64,000 nt of DNA, from assembly GCA_944548615.1 (NCBI GenBank), contig OX155960.1:9358799-9422798 (forward strand), written 5' to 3'. Below the pieces are notes generated by a model. The model had not been told where the DNA came from. It searched no databases and saw only the letters and a program-made list of their open reading frames with translations. Below, piece by piece: positions 33,361-45,303 of the stretch. Position numbers and translations under genes: made by a program. Each line of letters starts with the position of its first letter. Positions within the stretch are counted from its first letter, which is position 1. This DNA comes from Micropterix aruncella. Its lineage: Eukaryota > Arthropoda > Insecta > Lepidoptera > Micropterigidae.

Positions 33361-33939
33361 AATAATTAGATTTTAATATGCGGGTACTTCACAAAATGAG
33401 ACACAATCGATGCGCGCAAATCCTTTTAACATCAATACGTAATCATATATATGTCTGTAAAACACCGACTGACCTGTGATGATGATCCTCGCCTAGCTGA
33501 AGTCCCAGCACTGCTACGGACCCTCGAGGTGTCTGCTGGTGGATTTTTCATGCAATCTTCGACAATGCCTCACACACGACTCACTCGACGCGGATTAGTT
33601 CCTTCGCGGGGTTTTAACTATGATTTTGCGGAGCGGTTCAATAAATAAAGCGGTAAATAAAGCGGTTCAGAGTCGCGGGAGTATGCAAAACCTCTGAAAA
33701 TATATATGTGCAGTCGTCGTGACCGCGCGGCGGATGATTATAAACTAGCGGCGGGTAGGCATTTTTGAGCGAACGAAATACTGCCAGCGTTGAAGTAGTT
33801 CTTTTTCTTCTTCGGAGTCAACATCTGTCAGTGAAATCGAACATCCACATATACTAATTAAATGCTGATGTAAAAGATACTTTGCGCCCAACCACCGGCA
33901 GTTGTCAATCCCCATTACACACCAGGACCTAGGTACTAA
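33361..33939. other. Unassigned stretch
   Basis: No recognised coding; a 65-codon frame at 33451 has no family resemblance. Confidence 0.4.
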
Positions 33940-34235
33940 TGGCCAAGGACAAGGCCATCCAGGCCGCATACTTTTGGAAAATCGTTTCTTAACCTTTCCC
34001 GAACAGGTTAACGAAAGAAAGAATGGGAATTTTATACGGTAAGCCCCATGCTTAACGATGAGGAAGTTGCAAATCCTGTGGAATAAAGTCAACCATTTAA
34101 TATAATCAATTGGTTGGTGGGATGAGCCCTAGATGTAGAATGGAAAAGCGCGGTCTTAAATTTCAGCCGAAATAAAAAAGTATACTCCCGCGCAACGATT
34201 TGTGAGCGCTTTATGAGCGAAGAGGCTAACGACAA
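33940..34235 (-). repeat. LINE 3'-UTR-like repeat, copy 1
   Basis: Inverted copy of 53080-53345: shared AAAAAGTATGCGGCCTGGAT, GGATTTGCAACTT, GGCTTACCGTA and CACAAATCGTTGCGC (read on minus). At 53080 it follows a LINE coding tail, which suggests a 3' UTR. Confidence 0.6.
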
Positions 34236-34351
34236 GGCCATATTCAGGCAACTTACATATTTTTAGAGCGACGTGTTCTAACCTGGCTTTGACACGTTAA
34301 CTAAAGAATGAAATAGCATATTAACAAGTAAATATATTAAATTATTTAAAA

Positions 34352-34800
34352 ACACGACTGCCAATACAAAAAGTTAACTGCTGTATTAATAATTATTTTT
34401 ATTACTGTTTTTTATGAAATATTTGTAGTTTATGTATTTATCCATATAGGTAGGTACATATATATTTCGGGAATGTACACACTTAGACCTTTCATTTGTC
34501 ACTCAACACGATATATTTATTGACATATTAAATAAACTAATGATATCAACAGATTAATTTGTTGATATTTACATATGGATTTACTGACATTTACATATTT
34601 GGACATTTATACAACTATTTACCTAATATTTGGGCAGCTCGGGATAACAATAACACATGGGATGACATAGCAATTCTAAAAATAGAACATACTTCCAAAT
34701 TGGTTCAAGTGTTCAGAAGTTATGGTGGAATAAAGAAACGAAAAACATACATAGATTAACCCTTAACACATTACGCTTCTTTTTTGTTGGGCAGTCGTGT
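34352..34800 (-). mobile_element. MITE family C, complete copy
   Basis: Ends ACACGACTGCC (34352-34362) and GGCAGTCGTGT (34790-34800) are a perfect 11-bp inverted repeat. The interior is shared with 36194-36576 in opposite orientation. No coding. Confidence 0.75.
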
Positions 34801-34949
34801 AAAAATAGGAATAGAGAAAAGTGAAAAAATTAAAGTAACGTATACTAAAACATGAGTAAGTCCTCATCTGGACAGTTAGCGTTATGCACGATCCGCGCTA
34901 GCGTGGCAAAGAGTTTCTTTCAGAAATAAAAAAGTATCATTCCCACTCA

Positions 34950-35181
34950 TTACTTATCTTGATTGTTAAATAAAAGTTTGACAAGCGTTGAGCCCCATCT
35001 AGCAGTAGGTAAAATATCGTGAATCTTGTTTTTTTGAGATATGTTACCTACCGGTATATGGCGCAGCGCGCTCAACGTTTTTCATAATTTTAAAAAAAAT
35101 ATAATAAATCAAAAAAACTTTTGAATTTTTTCTTTAAAAAAAAATAAGTTGCTTATTTGCTTGTACTGATTCACCTACACT
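34950..35181. mobile_element. MITE family A, truncated copy
   Basis: CATCTAGCAGTAGGTAA, a GCGCAGCGCGCTCAA block and the right-hand TTGTACTGATTCACC match 621-1028. The outer terminus is missing on both sides. Confidence 0.6.
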
Positions 35182-35214
35182 AATACGATACTAATCCTTT
35201 ACCTACAGCCGTAT

Positions 35215-35462
35215 GTGGTATCTTAATTAATTGAAGCTTTTACATTATTAATTGGACATATTATATTTATTTGATATTTGGACAGTTTGGGTACCGTTTG
35301 AAGCCCGGGATAAAGTAACGATTCTAACAATACCACGAACTTCTAAATCGTTTGAAGCGTTTAGATGTAATGGTGGAATAAATAAAAGGAAAACATACAT
35401 ATATGAACAAAAAACATATTACATTTCTCTTTTGTTGGGCAGTCCTGTAAAAATACCGCGTG
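35215..35462 (-). mobile_element. MITE family C, partial copy
   Basis: Minus strand carries GACTGCCCAACAAAAGAGAAA and TTTATTCCACCATTACATC, as in the other copies; one terminus is missing. Confidence 0.6.
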
Positions 35463-35499
35463 AGTCCTAAAGAGTTAAAGTAACGCATATTAAAGTATG

Positions 35500-35880
35500 A
35501 GTAAGTCCTCACCCGGACAGTTAGCGTTATGCACGATCCGCGCATTAGTCGCCTTTAAGACCACATTTCATTTGGCCCAAATGAATCTGCAATTACTGGC
35601 GCGAAAGTTGGGAAGGCAATTCATTAGATTCGGAGCCGCCAAGGAGGTCCCCGGAGCAACTTTAAGTCGGGATGCCATTAAGGGGGCCGCGATGTGTGAC
35701 GCCTCCGTCGCGCTCCCGCTCCCGCTCCCGCTGCCGCTACCGCTCCGCGCAAACTTTCCGCAGCACGGACTAATGAGATAAACGTGCCAGATGATCGGCG
35801 TCTCGCGCCGATATTGCCAATCGCCTTTCTCAAATCGCCCGCCAGAGACTAGGAACCGAACAAGAATACGTAAAAAGACG
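35500..35880. other. GC-rich, apparently single-copy block
   Basis: Balanced-composition sequence unlike its flanks, with no partner in this window, including a hexanucleotide-like CGCTCCCGCTCCCGCTCC tract near 35710-35750. A 94-codon plus-strand frame crosses it, but the Leu-Pro repeat comes from the tract and no domain is visible. It may be conserved non-coding DNA or an exon; undecided. Confidence 0.35.
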
Positions 35881-36193
35881 CGTTCCGGGTCTCAAAATTG
35901 ACAGCCAATACGAGTTTTGCAAACTTTTCCAAACTATTTTATACCTGATTTTGTTTTTATAAGAACACGTAAAGTTCTTAAGTCTTCTCTCTCAGTCTTC
36001 CAAAAATGTACGCCTAACGCTTATTTGATGAGATATTTTTTTTTATACTACACATACAACAGGGTAAAGTAATACTTTAAAGTTTATGGGATAGTTGGCA
36101 ATATGCGTATTATTTAGGATATTTTTAAACTTTAGGATATTATGGTTTGGAATGTTTGAATAAGTAAATGGGTCTTACATTTAACATGATTTT

Positions 36194-36576
36194 ACACGAT
36201 TGCCCAACAAAAAAGGAGAGTAATATGTTCAGGGTTCATCTATTTATGTTTTTCGTTTTTTATTCCAACATAACTTATAAACGCTTGAACCGATTTAGAA
36301 GTGTAAGATATTGTTAGAACCGGTATGTCAACCCGAGTGTCACAGGGTATCTTAACTGTTTAAATAGCATGTAAATAGTTGTCAAATTTCCAAATGTCAA
36401 TAATTTAACATAAAAATATCGTGTTTAGGGTCAAATAAAAGGTCTGATTTAGTATATTTCGGAAATATACTTCCATATACTTTTATAAATACATAAAACA
36501 CAAATATTTCATTATAAAAATCGTAATGAAAATAATTATAAATACAATAGTTCACTTTCTGTAACGGCAGTCGTGT
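36194..36576 (+). mobile_element. MITE family C, complete copy
   Basis: 383 bp from ACACGATTGCC to GGCAGTCGTGT. Interior includes TTCAGGGTTCATCTAT and TTATTCCAACATAACTT. Used here as the uninterrupted reference for 39521-41093. Confidence 0.75.
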
Positions 36577-37934
36577 TTTTTTATGCGTTTTAATATATTT
36601 ACTTCTCTTCGAATACGTTTGGAGTTGATTTCGTTCACTAATATAATAACAACTAATACGATATCACAAAAAATACTTATTATAGAACTAAATTCCCATC
36701 TTCTTCTTTAGTATGCGCTACTAAATATGAAAATGTTACTTCAATTTTGAGATGAGTATCTCATCGTTATATCTTATTAGTTTTCCATATATTATTAGTG
36801 CACAAAATAGCTAAGTTTTCGGCCCATTTAATTATTCAAACATTCCAAACTAAAAATTTGAAAAATCCTGAATACTACTCATATTGTATTTTATTTTAAT
36901 TTTATGATTGTTAAGGAAACATACAGCTGTTACAATTGACATTTGAAATGCGTTAGTTGGCTCTGCTCTACTCTGGTTTATATTATATATTGCGATTATA
37001 ATGATATAGAGACACCCTAATTAATCATTGCATTCATAAGAGCGATAGATGACGTGTTAAATACGTCAATATCGCCGAGCACCGTATTACAAATTTTACA
37101 GGCCCTATAAATGAAGCAGTTCTGTGTATAATTAGTGTTAAAGTACGGGCCAAAGGAACGTTCCGATGAGGCTAATAAACCGAGCTGTCAACAAGGATGT
37201 GGCTGACGTCGATATTGCTTATCGATGAATTACGCTTGCTCGATGAAACAGTATTATACATCTGCAATTATTATAGTACCGATTGCTATATTTATTAATA
37301 TTTTCGGTTTAAGCTTTATTTTAGAATTAGAGTAATTAAATAATGACTTAATTATGTGATGTGAGTTATTAAATGAGTTCTTAATAAATAACTGATTATC
37401 AAAGCATGGTGTATCATAGGTCATTATTAATTTCTAAACAGTCATTAGTAAAATGTTATCGTGGCATTTTGTAATAATGAGTCCCACATATGTATATCAT
37501 AAAATGCTGCGCGGATAAAACATCATTACTTGCCTATCAGTTGAGCAATGGAGACCATATTTTTTAACCTGGAGCTATTGAACTTGAAGGGTGATAATAA
37601 AATGCAGACTCGGTGCTTTATACATAACATTTTGTCATTTTTTGACGAACTGAAAAGTGACCCGACAAAAGTTTAGATACTCAATTTCAATAATATAATA
37701 ATCTGATAGATAATCTGCAAAGGTTATGACACGCATCCCTACAAGCAGGTATTAAAAGGAGCGGGTCGGCCAAATGATTTAGTGCCTCGCCGGAAAGTTC
37801 CTTTGGCCCGTATTATAGCCTGCGGAAGGTGGAATAACCTTGTTAGGCGAGTGAGTCGCGATTGTACACGGAAATATACTAATCGTATTGTGAACGCGCT
37901 AATTTATTTATACGTGATTAAAACGGAAGTATTT
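36577..37934. other. Unassigned stretch with two non-repetitive blocks
   Basis: AT-rich background. 37000-37250 and 37720-37870 are of higher complexity, with no partner copy here. GGGCCAAAGGAACGTTCC (~37147) and its inverted GGAAAGTTCCTTTGGCCC (~37792) recur between them, about 650 bases apart. Confidence 0.4.
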
Positions 37935-38230
37935 ATTTTGGAGGAATGATAGGATGGACCAGTAGAAGTCTGCCTGTGTGAATTCCTCCACGATAGCTTC
38001 CAAACGCTTAATCCGATTGCGCTGAAATTTGGCATGGCTCTGCCATACAATTTAAACACATATTAACGCTATAACCTTTAGCCGGGATACGAACCGCGCC
38101 GCCCGGGGCAGTTGCAACGAAACCCAACCGGGTTCGTCCGCCGGCCGAGAGAAAGCGCTTATTGATTTTATTTATGAAATTAATAATCAGATGAAATCAG
38201 TCCATGGCTAAGTACCATCTATCGCATTTC
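37935..38230 (+). repeat. Dispersed repeat family R
   Basis: AATTCCTCCACGATAGCTTCC, GCGCTGAAATTTGGCATG, CAACCGGGTTCGTCCGCC and GAAATCAGTCCATGGCTA, in the same order as 25445-25870. Confidence 0.6.
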
Positions 38231-38340
38231 TTTATCGTCTGATTACAACACAAACATTATACGGATAAATAAAACGCCATCTATTACTCTATCTGAAAGT
38301 TGAAGTGCGTAATTATTACATATTTTAACCAACGTAATCG

Positions 38341-39050
38341 GAGACTATCGCGGTTGTTTGACATTATGAATAAGATAAAAAACGAATTTACCGCATGATT
38401 TTTTTAACACCCGAAATATGTAGCACCCGACGCTGAGCATTGATGAGATGAGACATGAGATGAGCGACATGAGACATGAGCGACATGAGATGGATCATGT
38501 CGATGATGTCCTTAGGATAAATTGATACGGAAAATATCACGAGACACGCACATGATCCAATACAGACGAAACCCAGAAACCGAGCAGATCAAGAGCATTC
38601 TTACCATATGTCAAGGGCGTGCCAAATCGAATAATTAAGATGCTAAACAAATTCGATATAAAAACGATCTTCAAGCCAACCAAAAATATGGCCTGTAAAG
38701 GATGTAATACCACTGCAAACCCCGAGTGTGTATAAAGTCGAATGCAGCCGTGGTTTAGCCTACCTTGGACAAATGAAACGGGCCATAGCAACTCGATTGA
38801 TGGAACGCATAAAAGGTGTTAAAAACGTTCAGCGAGAAAAATCGGCGATCTGCGAGCATATATTGGATAGCGGAAGTAACCACTGGGTGCAGTTTCAAAA
38901 TCTCATTGTGCTATCCAAAGAACAATTCTACTTTCCTCGCATGATCCAGAAACCCATTGAAATAAGAAAAACCCCGAATTTTATAATAGACGACGGTTAC
39001 AAACTCTCTTCTACGTGGAACACTCTTCTTTAAATGTTTCCGTCGCCGAA
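38341..39050 (+). pseudogene. Penelope-like element, GIY-YIG C-terminal remnant
   Basis: 38601-38700 reads LPYVKGVPNRIIKMLNKF then KTIFKP, the linker after the reverse transcriptase in Penelope-like retroelements. A frameshift near 38700-38725 follows, then 38728-39033 reads YKVECSRGLAYLGQMKRAI, TRLMERIKGVKN, EKSAICEHIL, NHWVQF and SSTWN. This is the GIY-YIG nuclease (VYK...YLGQ..R...R...H...E) that nicks target DNA; the first Gly and the second Cys of the usual CxC are changed. The RT core is missing. 38341-38440 carries the AACACCCGAC-type flanking sequence. Confidence 0.8.
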
Positions 39051-39520
39051 AGCAAGGATCTAAGACAGGATACAGTGAGTGTTGTATACATGACGAGAAA
39101 TTCACGCGCGCTGAGCTCGCCCCCCACCACCGTTATAATTTACGCAATGGCGGCAGCGTTTTAACCTGTATACCAAATTAAAGATTGACATCTTTATCTA
39201 AATGATATTAAAATAATGGGAGCTTTGATTTAAAAGTTCGTTTGTTATTATATTATTATATTATTTCGAGACTTATACGGTATACGTACATGCTTATACG
39301 GTATCATATTATTTCGAGATAGGATACCGAATAGGCGTGTACACAGCGCCAGCTATAGTGCGCCGCCATTCTCATATTTGGAACTATGAATGCCATCTAC
39401 ACATTGCATTTCGTAGTAAAATCCTAGCTGCCAAAATGCAGTACGACATTGAGCAATCTAACAGCTTTTATAACCAATGTCATTATACAGGTAGGCGAAT
39501 CTTTCATAGCACTCTTCTCG
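39051..39520. other. Unassigned stretch
   Basis: CGGTATACGTACATGCTTATACGGTAT-type imperfect duplication near 39278-39305. A 70-codon frame (39337) has no recognisable family. Confidence 0.4.
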
Positions 39521-40019
39521 AACAACTGCCCAACAAAAAAGGAGAGTAGGTAATGTGTTCAGGGTTCATCTATGTATGTTTTCCGTTTCTTTATTCCACC
39601 ATAACTTAGCACCATAACTATTCCACGCATAAACCGATTTAGATGTTTGTAGTATTGTTAGAAAAGTTATGCTATTCCAGGTGGCATAGGGTACATTAAC
39701 TGTAAAAATGTCAGATAAATAATTATCCAAATGTCCGAATGTCAATAATGATGTCAACAATAATGAATCGATGTCATCATAAGTGTCATAGGGTACCTTA
39801 ACTGTCCACATATCAAATGAATAGGTGTCTAAATGCCCAAATGACCAAATGTCAAAAAATTAACACATATCGTGTTTAGTGTCAAATGAAAAGTCTGATT
39901 AAGTATATTCCGGAAATTTACATGTATCTCCAAGAAAGTAAGGTGCTAGATATACGCTAGCTGTTTGTGAAACAGTCACTTATGTTTTTCCATCGAACCC
40001 TAGATAAACGACCACGAAG

Positions 40020-40200
40020 CCAGCAACACAGAACTACAAGAGCATGGCATCTGCAAGCTTGAATTATGCCGTTCCCCGAGTTAATTCATCATTTGCCCAA
40101 AGGCAACTAAACTTCATCGCACCCAAAATATTCAACCGTCTTGATGACGACATAAAAAAAATTGAAAGTAGCTTTTTATTCAATAAAAAAAGGGCTTCTT
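40020..40200 (+). pseudogene. LINE C-terminal fragment in MITE C
   Basis: Reads LNYAVPRVNSSFAQRQLNF, IAPKIFNRLDDDIKKIE and SSFLFNKK, the F.P...N.L...I....L..FK ending of CR1/jockey-type LINE proteins. About 60 codons. Confidence 0.6.
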
Positions 40201-40299
40201 GACGATATAGGTCGTTCAAGGACAGAGAATGATCTTCTGCAAATCATCTCTTAGAAATAATATACATGCATAAATGTGATATATGATAATAAACTATTT

Positions 40300-40490
40300 C
40301 ACAACTCGATTGCTCAGCCTTTTCCTCAATTCCATCAATTATTTTAATCTCCACCACTTGCTGCCTGTTTTGTGGGTACGATTTAATGAGTGAGTTGGCC
40401 ACTCCTCTAATTCCATAGTGGTTTAGCTTGTCTACCAGGGTATTGATGTTTGTACAGTCGGATGCTTTGCTTGGATCGCAGAACTTTTAT
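40300..40490 (-). pseudogene. LINE reverse-transcriptase core fragment
   Basis: Minus strand reads DPSKASDCTNINTLVDKLN, HYGIRG, and ANSLIKSYPQNRQQVVEIK: RT motif A region (usually D.SKAFD.V.H..L..KL..YGI.G), with the Phe and His positions changed. Truncated on both sides. Confidence 0.65.
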
Positions 40491-41093
40491 ACACTTTTTT
40501 TATACACTGTTAGCTTAGATCGCAGAACTTTTTATACACTTTTTTTTTATAATTTGAAATGTAACTTCATTTGTAGAAATACTATTTTTTGTAATTTCGT
40601 AATGTTATTATATATATAATATTTTTTCGTAATGTAATTTCTATACCCAGATCGGGTTTATGAAAATAAAATTTTCTTATTTCTTCTTATTTCTTATTTC
40701 TTAAACATAATGTAATATATATGTGTATGTGTGTATGTATTTTATCACATATATGTATATATGTGTATATGTATATGTGTGTTTATAAGTGTATGTGTCC
40801 TACGTCAGTTATGCTTCTCCACCCAAGTCTGAAAATAAATCGTATGCCCAGATACAGGCTATACTCGGCCTAGTTGGGCATGCGCTGCGCATGGTCATGT
40901 GAATATGGGTCGTCGTTTACTTCGCACCATTACTTAGTATGACCATTTTATGAATTTCGCATGTTATGTTAAAAATAAATAAATAAAACTAAAATCTGTA
41001 TGGAAAAATATATAAACCACAATTATTTTATAAAAAACTGCGATAAAAATAATTATAAATACAATAGTTCACTTTCTGTAACGGCAGCCGTGT

Positions 41094-41929
41094 TTTTTTT
41101 TAAAAATATATTTACTTGTTTGCCGTCCTTTACGAAATCAAATATAATTTTAAGTCTTGCGTAATAAATGTGGCAATTCTTTTGATGTTTCGTTGAAAAG
41201 CGCGGCATTGAGCGTTCGTGTCGCTGGCCGAGTCTTCCGGCTTTGCCGTCCGAATACTACTTCTCGCTGCTATTGTTAAGAAATTGGAAACATGTGGATG
41301 TGTCATTTTAATTTTTACCGCAAAAGAAAACAAAAATAATAATTCTTAAGGCATTACTGCTTTGTAAGGCAAAACAGAAGAATTGCTTTTTTCGGAATAT
41401 CTTTAGTGTGCGAATAAACAAGGTTATTTGAAAGCTTATGAAATAAAGTATCGTTACGTTAAAGATACGATAAGCTGCATTGGAAATTCGAAAGGAAGCC
41501 TTACAGAATAGCAGCAAATATCTAACTAAAGATACACTCTAGTTTCGGTAGCCTGCTCTAGCATTATGCTGAGATGGAAATATATGCTGGGAAGGAAAAA
41601 TGGCCTAGTTCAATTATAACCTAACAATGTACCTCATTAAAAGAGAATTGTACGATGTTGACAATCTCATAACACTGGGTGATATAATTTCTAAGCACCT
41701 TTACTATTTCTATTTCTAATGTAGGTAGGGGCTTCATATACATTATATATGACAATGCTAATATAAAATTTATAGGTTATTTCTAATACTATGTGCATAT
41801 TTTAATAATAATAATATATCGACTATTTTATTGACATGTTTTATTTAACTTTTGGACAATGCTAACAATTTTACATTGTTGCTATTTTTAACAAATTATT
41901 TACAATCTTTTGTTTTATTCTCTGATGAT
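41094..41929. other. AT-rich stretch, nothing recognised
   Basis: Small minus-strand frames (41130, 41308) show no family resemblance. Confidence 0.45.
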
Positions 41930-42420
41930 GCGGGTACCGTGTGTTTTATTCTGGTCTCGTTAATCAGAAGAGCACTCTAGGCGGTTTATGAATTTACGTG
42001 AGATCCGTGTGAGTTTACTAGCTTGAAGGACCACCTGGTGTACCTTAGTACCCAGGAGCGGATATTTAAAGCGGAAAAACAGGATGTCGGTACTTACGGT
42101 TTTGTTGGTTCCGTCTGTGCTGCAGGACTGCACCACCTCTGCTTCTCGTTTAACTGTCACTCACTGAGGTTTTAGACGAATCGCGATGCGGGCTAATCAA
42201 CACATAAGTTCGTATGATGCGATGCGGCGGTTTGCGGCGAGAAAAAACGATAATCTCATCTTTTGTTGCGGAGCGAATTGATTCGACCACGCGCCCAGCC
42301 AAGTCAGCATATATCCTACCCGTCGTTCAGACGGGGCGATCCGTAGCGCTGAGCGATTCAGAGCGGCGCGGCGCCGCGGCATGTTTAAATAGGTATCGAC
42401 AATATTTGATTAGAGCGGAA
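41930..42420. other. GC-rich unassigned block
   Basis: CpG content is raised, especially 42190-42390. Opposing open frames exist on both strands without domains. A GTAAGTACC donor-like site lies on the minus strand near 42100. Might be a promoter or exon; not supported further. Confidence 0.3.
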
Positions 42421-42710
42421 GAATTTATAAAAGGGATTTTCCTTGATTAGACAAGGGATTAGGAGATGGAAAACTACGCTAATTGTCACACAAACCTCAC
42501 TGGCGCGAACATTCTCATTTATTTCTATATAACTTTAATTAAGTCATATAATATGTTGAAAATATTTTTTTTTATTATTTTTAATACGTTTTTTAAAATG
42601 ACATTCGACAAAATTTCTAAATAGTCACTACGTAATTTGATATTATCCTGTTTACCGAGCAGGACAGTATCGAGTATGGGTAAGACATATATAAACGTCC
42701 TCGAATATAA

Positions 42711-42776
42711 TATGTTCTATCTTCATCGATAGAACATACAAGCTCCGCCCGTTCATACGGGCGGGACTTGTTTTTT
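42711..42776 (+). repeat. Two adjacent hairpins followed by T6
   Basis: Hairpin 1 (42711-42738): TATGTTCTATC and GATAGAACATA, 6-base loop. Hairpin 2 (42739-42770): CAAGCTCCGCCCGT and ACGGGCGGGACTTG, 4-base loop, two mismatched positions, then TTTTTT. The second looks like an intrinsic terminator, but in eukaryotic DNA a transposon end or Pol III product is likelier. Confidence 0.6.
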
Positions 42777-43295
42777 CGTTCAAAGAATATGTGAGTACGT
42801 GTATTGACATAAATTTAAGGCTAGGCGCGCACTGCGGTGCGTATTATTTCCGGAGAATTTGTGGAATATAGACGCACATGAATCCGCGAGCACTATAGAA
42901 AAAAAATCGGGCTGGATTTAAATTCCGTGGGTTATTGATGAAAAAATATATCTTTAATTGTATTTTAAATAATTCTAAGCATTGATAAAAAATAATAATT
43001 ATAATAAATTTCGTCATGCGGGCGCGACGTAATAGCACGTCTTTACGAAAAAGTGAAAGTACTACCCCGGTTAACAGGTTAAGCTAAAAGTAATTGATTA
43101 TTAAGGTTTTCTGGTATTATTTATTGGAATCTAGTTTTGTGACTTACATGTAAATATGAATAAAAATATAATTCATTCAAATATTTTGTTGAGACCAGAT
43201 TTATTTTTTAAATATTATCTAAGGTATTCGATTTCATATTATATTTACTCGCATGTACCTACTATCATTAAAATTAATTAAAATTGAAGGTACCA
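42777..43295. other. Unassigned stretch
   Basis: No supported feature. Confidence 0.45.
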
Positions 43296-43335
43296 AATGT
43301 GATTTTTGATGTTATTATACATCAAAAATCACATT
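43296..43335. repeat. Perfect 16-bp-arm hairpin
   Basis: AATGTGATTTTTGATG and CATCAAAAATCACATT around an 8-base loop. Confidence 0.85.
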
Positions 43336-43728
43336 AGGCACAACTGTAAGAGTTTCTAAAACATTAATTAATAATGATTGGTTGATTGATTTAATAATCC
43401 TGTTGGTTAAGCGAAATGGCGGAGTTGACACTTTTATTCCACGATATTAACTAAAATATGGAATAGCACATCTACGCGATTTCTTTAACGAAACTCGCCA
43501 CATGCTGAGACAATTCTCACGGCTACTTAGATGGAATAGATTCTCCGAGTCCGGCGGCTTCAGAGTGAAATAATTTTACTGAATGTCATCGCATTTGAAG
43601 CGGAAACTCGCGTTATTACTACATCCATGCCGTGGCCCATTTTTGTAATAAATTGTGTTCGTCCATCTCGGAGACAAGATGAAGGAGCATCTACAGCTGG
43701 AGTATCTAGTAAGTAAGCGCATAGGAGG

Positions 43729-43731
<3 letters not shown>

Positions 43732-43802
<71 letters not shown>
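43732..43802. repeat. (GA)n microsatellite
   Basis: About 35 GA units. Confidence 0.95.
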
Positions 43803-43806
<4 letters not shown>

Positions 43807-44928
43807 GGTAGATAATTTTCTCTTTCTGTGTAAAGCAAAATAGTAGATTTTATTTGTTTAACGTCTCTGCTTTACAAACGAACACAAACATAAATTTCGG
43901 TACACCTTTCGCTTGGTATATCAATTGCAAACTAAATTAATATCCTTTGGAGATATTGATGGAGAAAATCGGACTAGGAAATTTTAAATACACTAAACGT
44001 TGTGAATAACTATTTTATCTGAACAATTTAAAGATGTTCAGACCTCCATTTAAGAATTAATTTTAATAATTACTGCACAGGTACCGCATTTGGTGAAATC
44101 TATTTCCAAATTTGGTGATGTTAGAATGCCATACTTCTACTGCCCCCCTCTCTCACCTTTATCAGAATTTCCCAAATTTACTAGCCATATTAAAAGTTTC
44201 CAAGTATTCAGATAATTAAACGATAATCTAATTCACAACACAAACTTAGCTGCAAGCTGATTACTTGAAAGCGTAGGAAGTGAAAAAACGTTATAAATTT
44301 CGAGCATTTTATTTTTGCTCTGATTTAAGCTGCGTCAAAAACAAACAAAAAAAACACATTTGATCTATTTTGCGTTGCAGAATAACGTTATATATTGGTA
44401 GAGGCGCCAGATCGGCCTAGAAGCTCACACGAGTTCAGGGAGTTGATATATTTATTAATAACTTTAGGGATTTTAAAATTATGGGTCTCTCATTTCATTG
44501 GCTGAAGGTAGAAGTATGTAAACAAGAAATTCTTTGTTGGCCATTGAAATAGTTGATAAGCAACGCTATTAACCTTTAAAAATAAATAATAAATAAAATA
44601 ATATACTGTTACCTTACTATAATTGAACAAACTTATCATAGGAGGTTAGATATAACGGAACAATCTCACTCTATTTACTAGTGCTCGCTTAGGACTGCTC
44701 GCTTTTGGCTCAATAGCTGTAAGCCTAACGCGACTACTAGAACTGACGTCTTTCCACAGCAGCGATTTGCAAATACCCACGACAATTTGCTATTCGTCCA
44801 TGAAGATTCGGCAACAATATAATTGCACCCGAAAAAAAATGTAGTATCACTGTTAAAGGACTTGGATTTCTGTCAAATTAATGTTGAACCGTTTTAGAAA
44901 CATAACTTAATTTGTAATTCACAATAAT
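43803..44928. other. AT-rich stretch, nothing recognised
   Basis: No supported feature. Confidence 0.5.
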
Positions 44929-45303
44929 CTACAGTAAAATGAACAATATGTCCTGTATAATCCTGTACCAAACTCCTAATTCCAAATCCCGCAGTGCCGA
45001 CAAATTATTACGTGTGTATCGCGTCGTCATAAAGGACACCCACACACACATACGCGAGTCATGAACATCGCGCGGTCGCTTTGTTCGTTCGAGTCGAATC
45101 CTACCCGCCGTCGCATTATTGTCGCAAAATCGTTGAAAAACTCTCGTGCAAATTGTTGTGTGCTGTTTTGAGAATTGCGCGTGCGTCCAGGATCTTCGCG
45201 GTCGAAGTTTGTGGAATCGAGTGGGAGCCAAGCATCTCGTCATTCCGTCAGGTGCACTGATTGACCGTCGAAAAGGTTGGTGATTTGTTGGCATTTGTTC
45301 CAT
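44929..45303 (-). other. Open frame of 124 codons, no recognisable family
   Basis: Basic, Arg/Thr-rich frame over a moderately GC-rich block (45000-45290). No domain, signal or membrane segment seen. The plus strand resembles a 5' untranslated exon as much as the minus strand resembles coding. Kept only as a place to check with transcripts. Confidence 0.2.

Larger units (their letters stand above)
39521..41093 (+). mobile_element. MITE family C, interrupted copy
   Basis: Left end AACTGCCCAACAAAAAAGG, right end GGCAGCCGTGT (41083-41093). The interior matches 36194-36576 up to GGAAATTTAC (~39920) and again from ~41000, so ~1.08 kb has been inserted between; that insert holds several LINE fragments. 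Confidence 0.65.

Noticed and set aside
41960..42160. Possible minus-strand coding exon with a GTAAGTA donor
   Set aside because: Begins with GTG, has no clear acceptor in frame and no family resemblance.
42739..42776. Bacterial intrinsic terminator
   Set aside because: The surroundings are insect repeats with no bacterial gene; kept only as a hairpin.
43560..43838. Leu-Ser repeat protein
   Set aside because: Artefact of the GA microsatellite on the minus strand.
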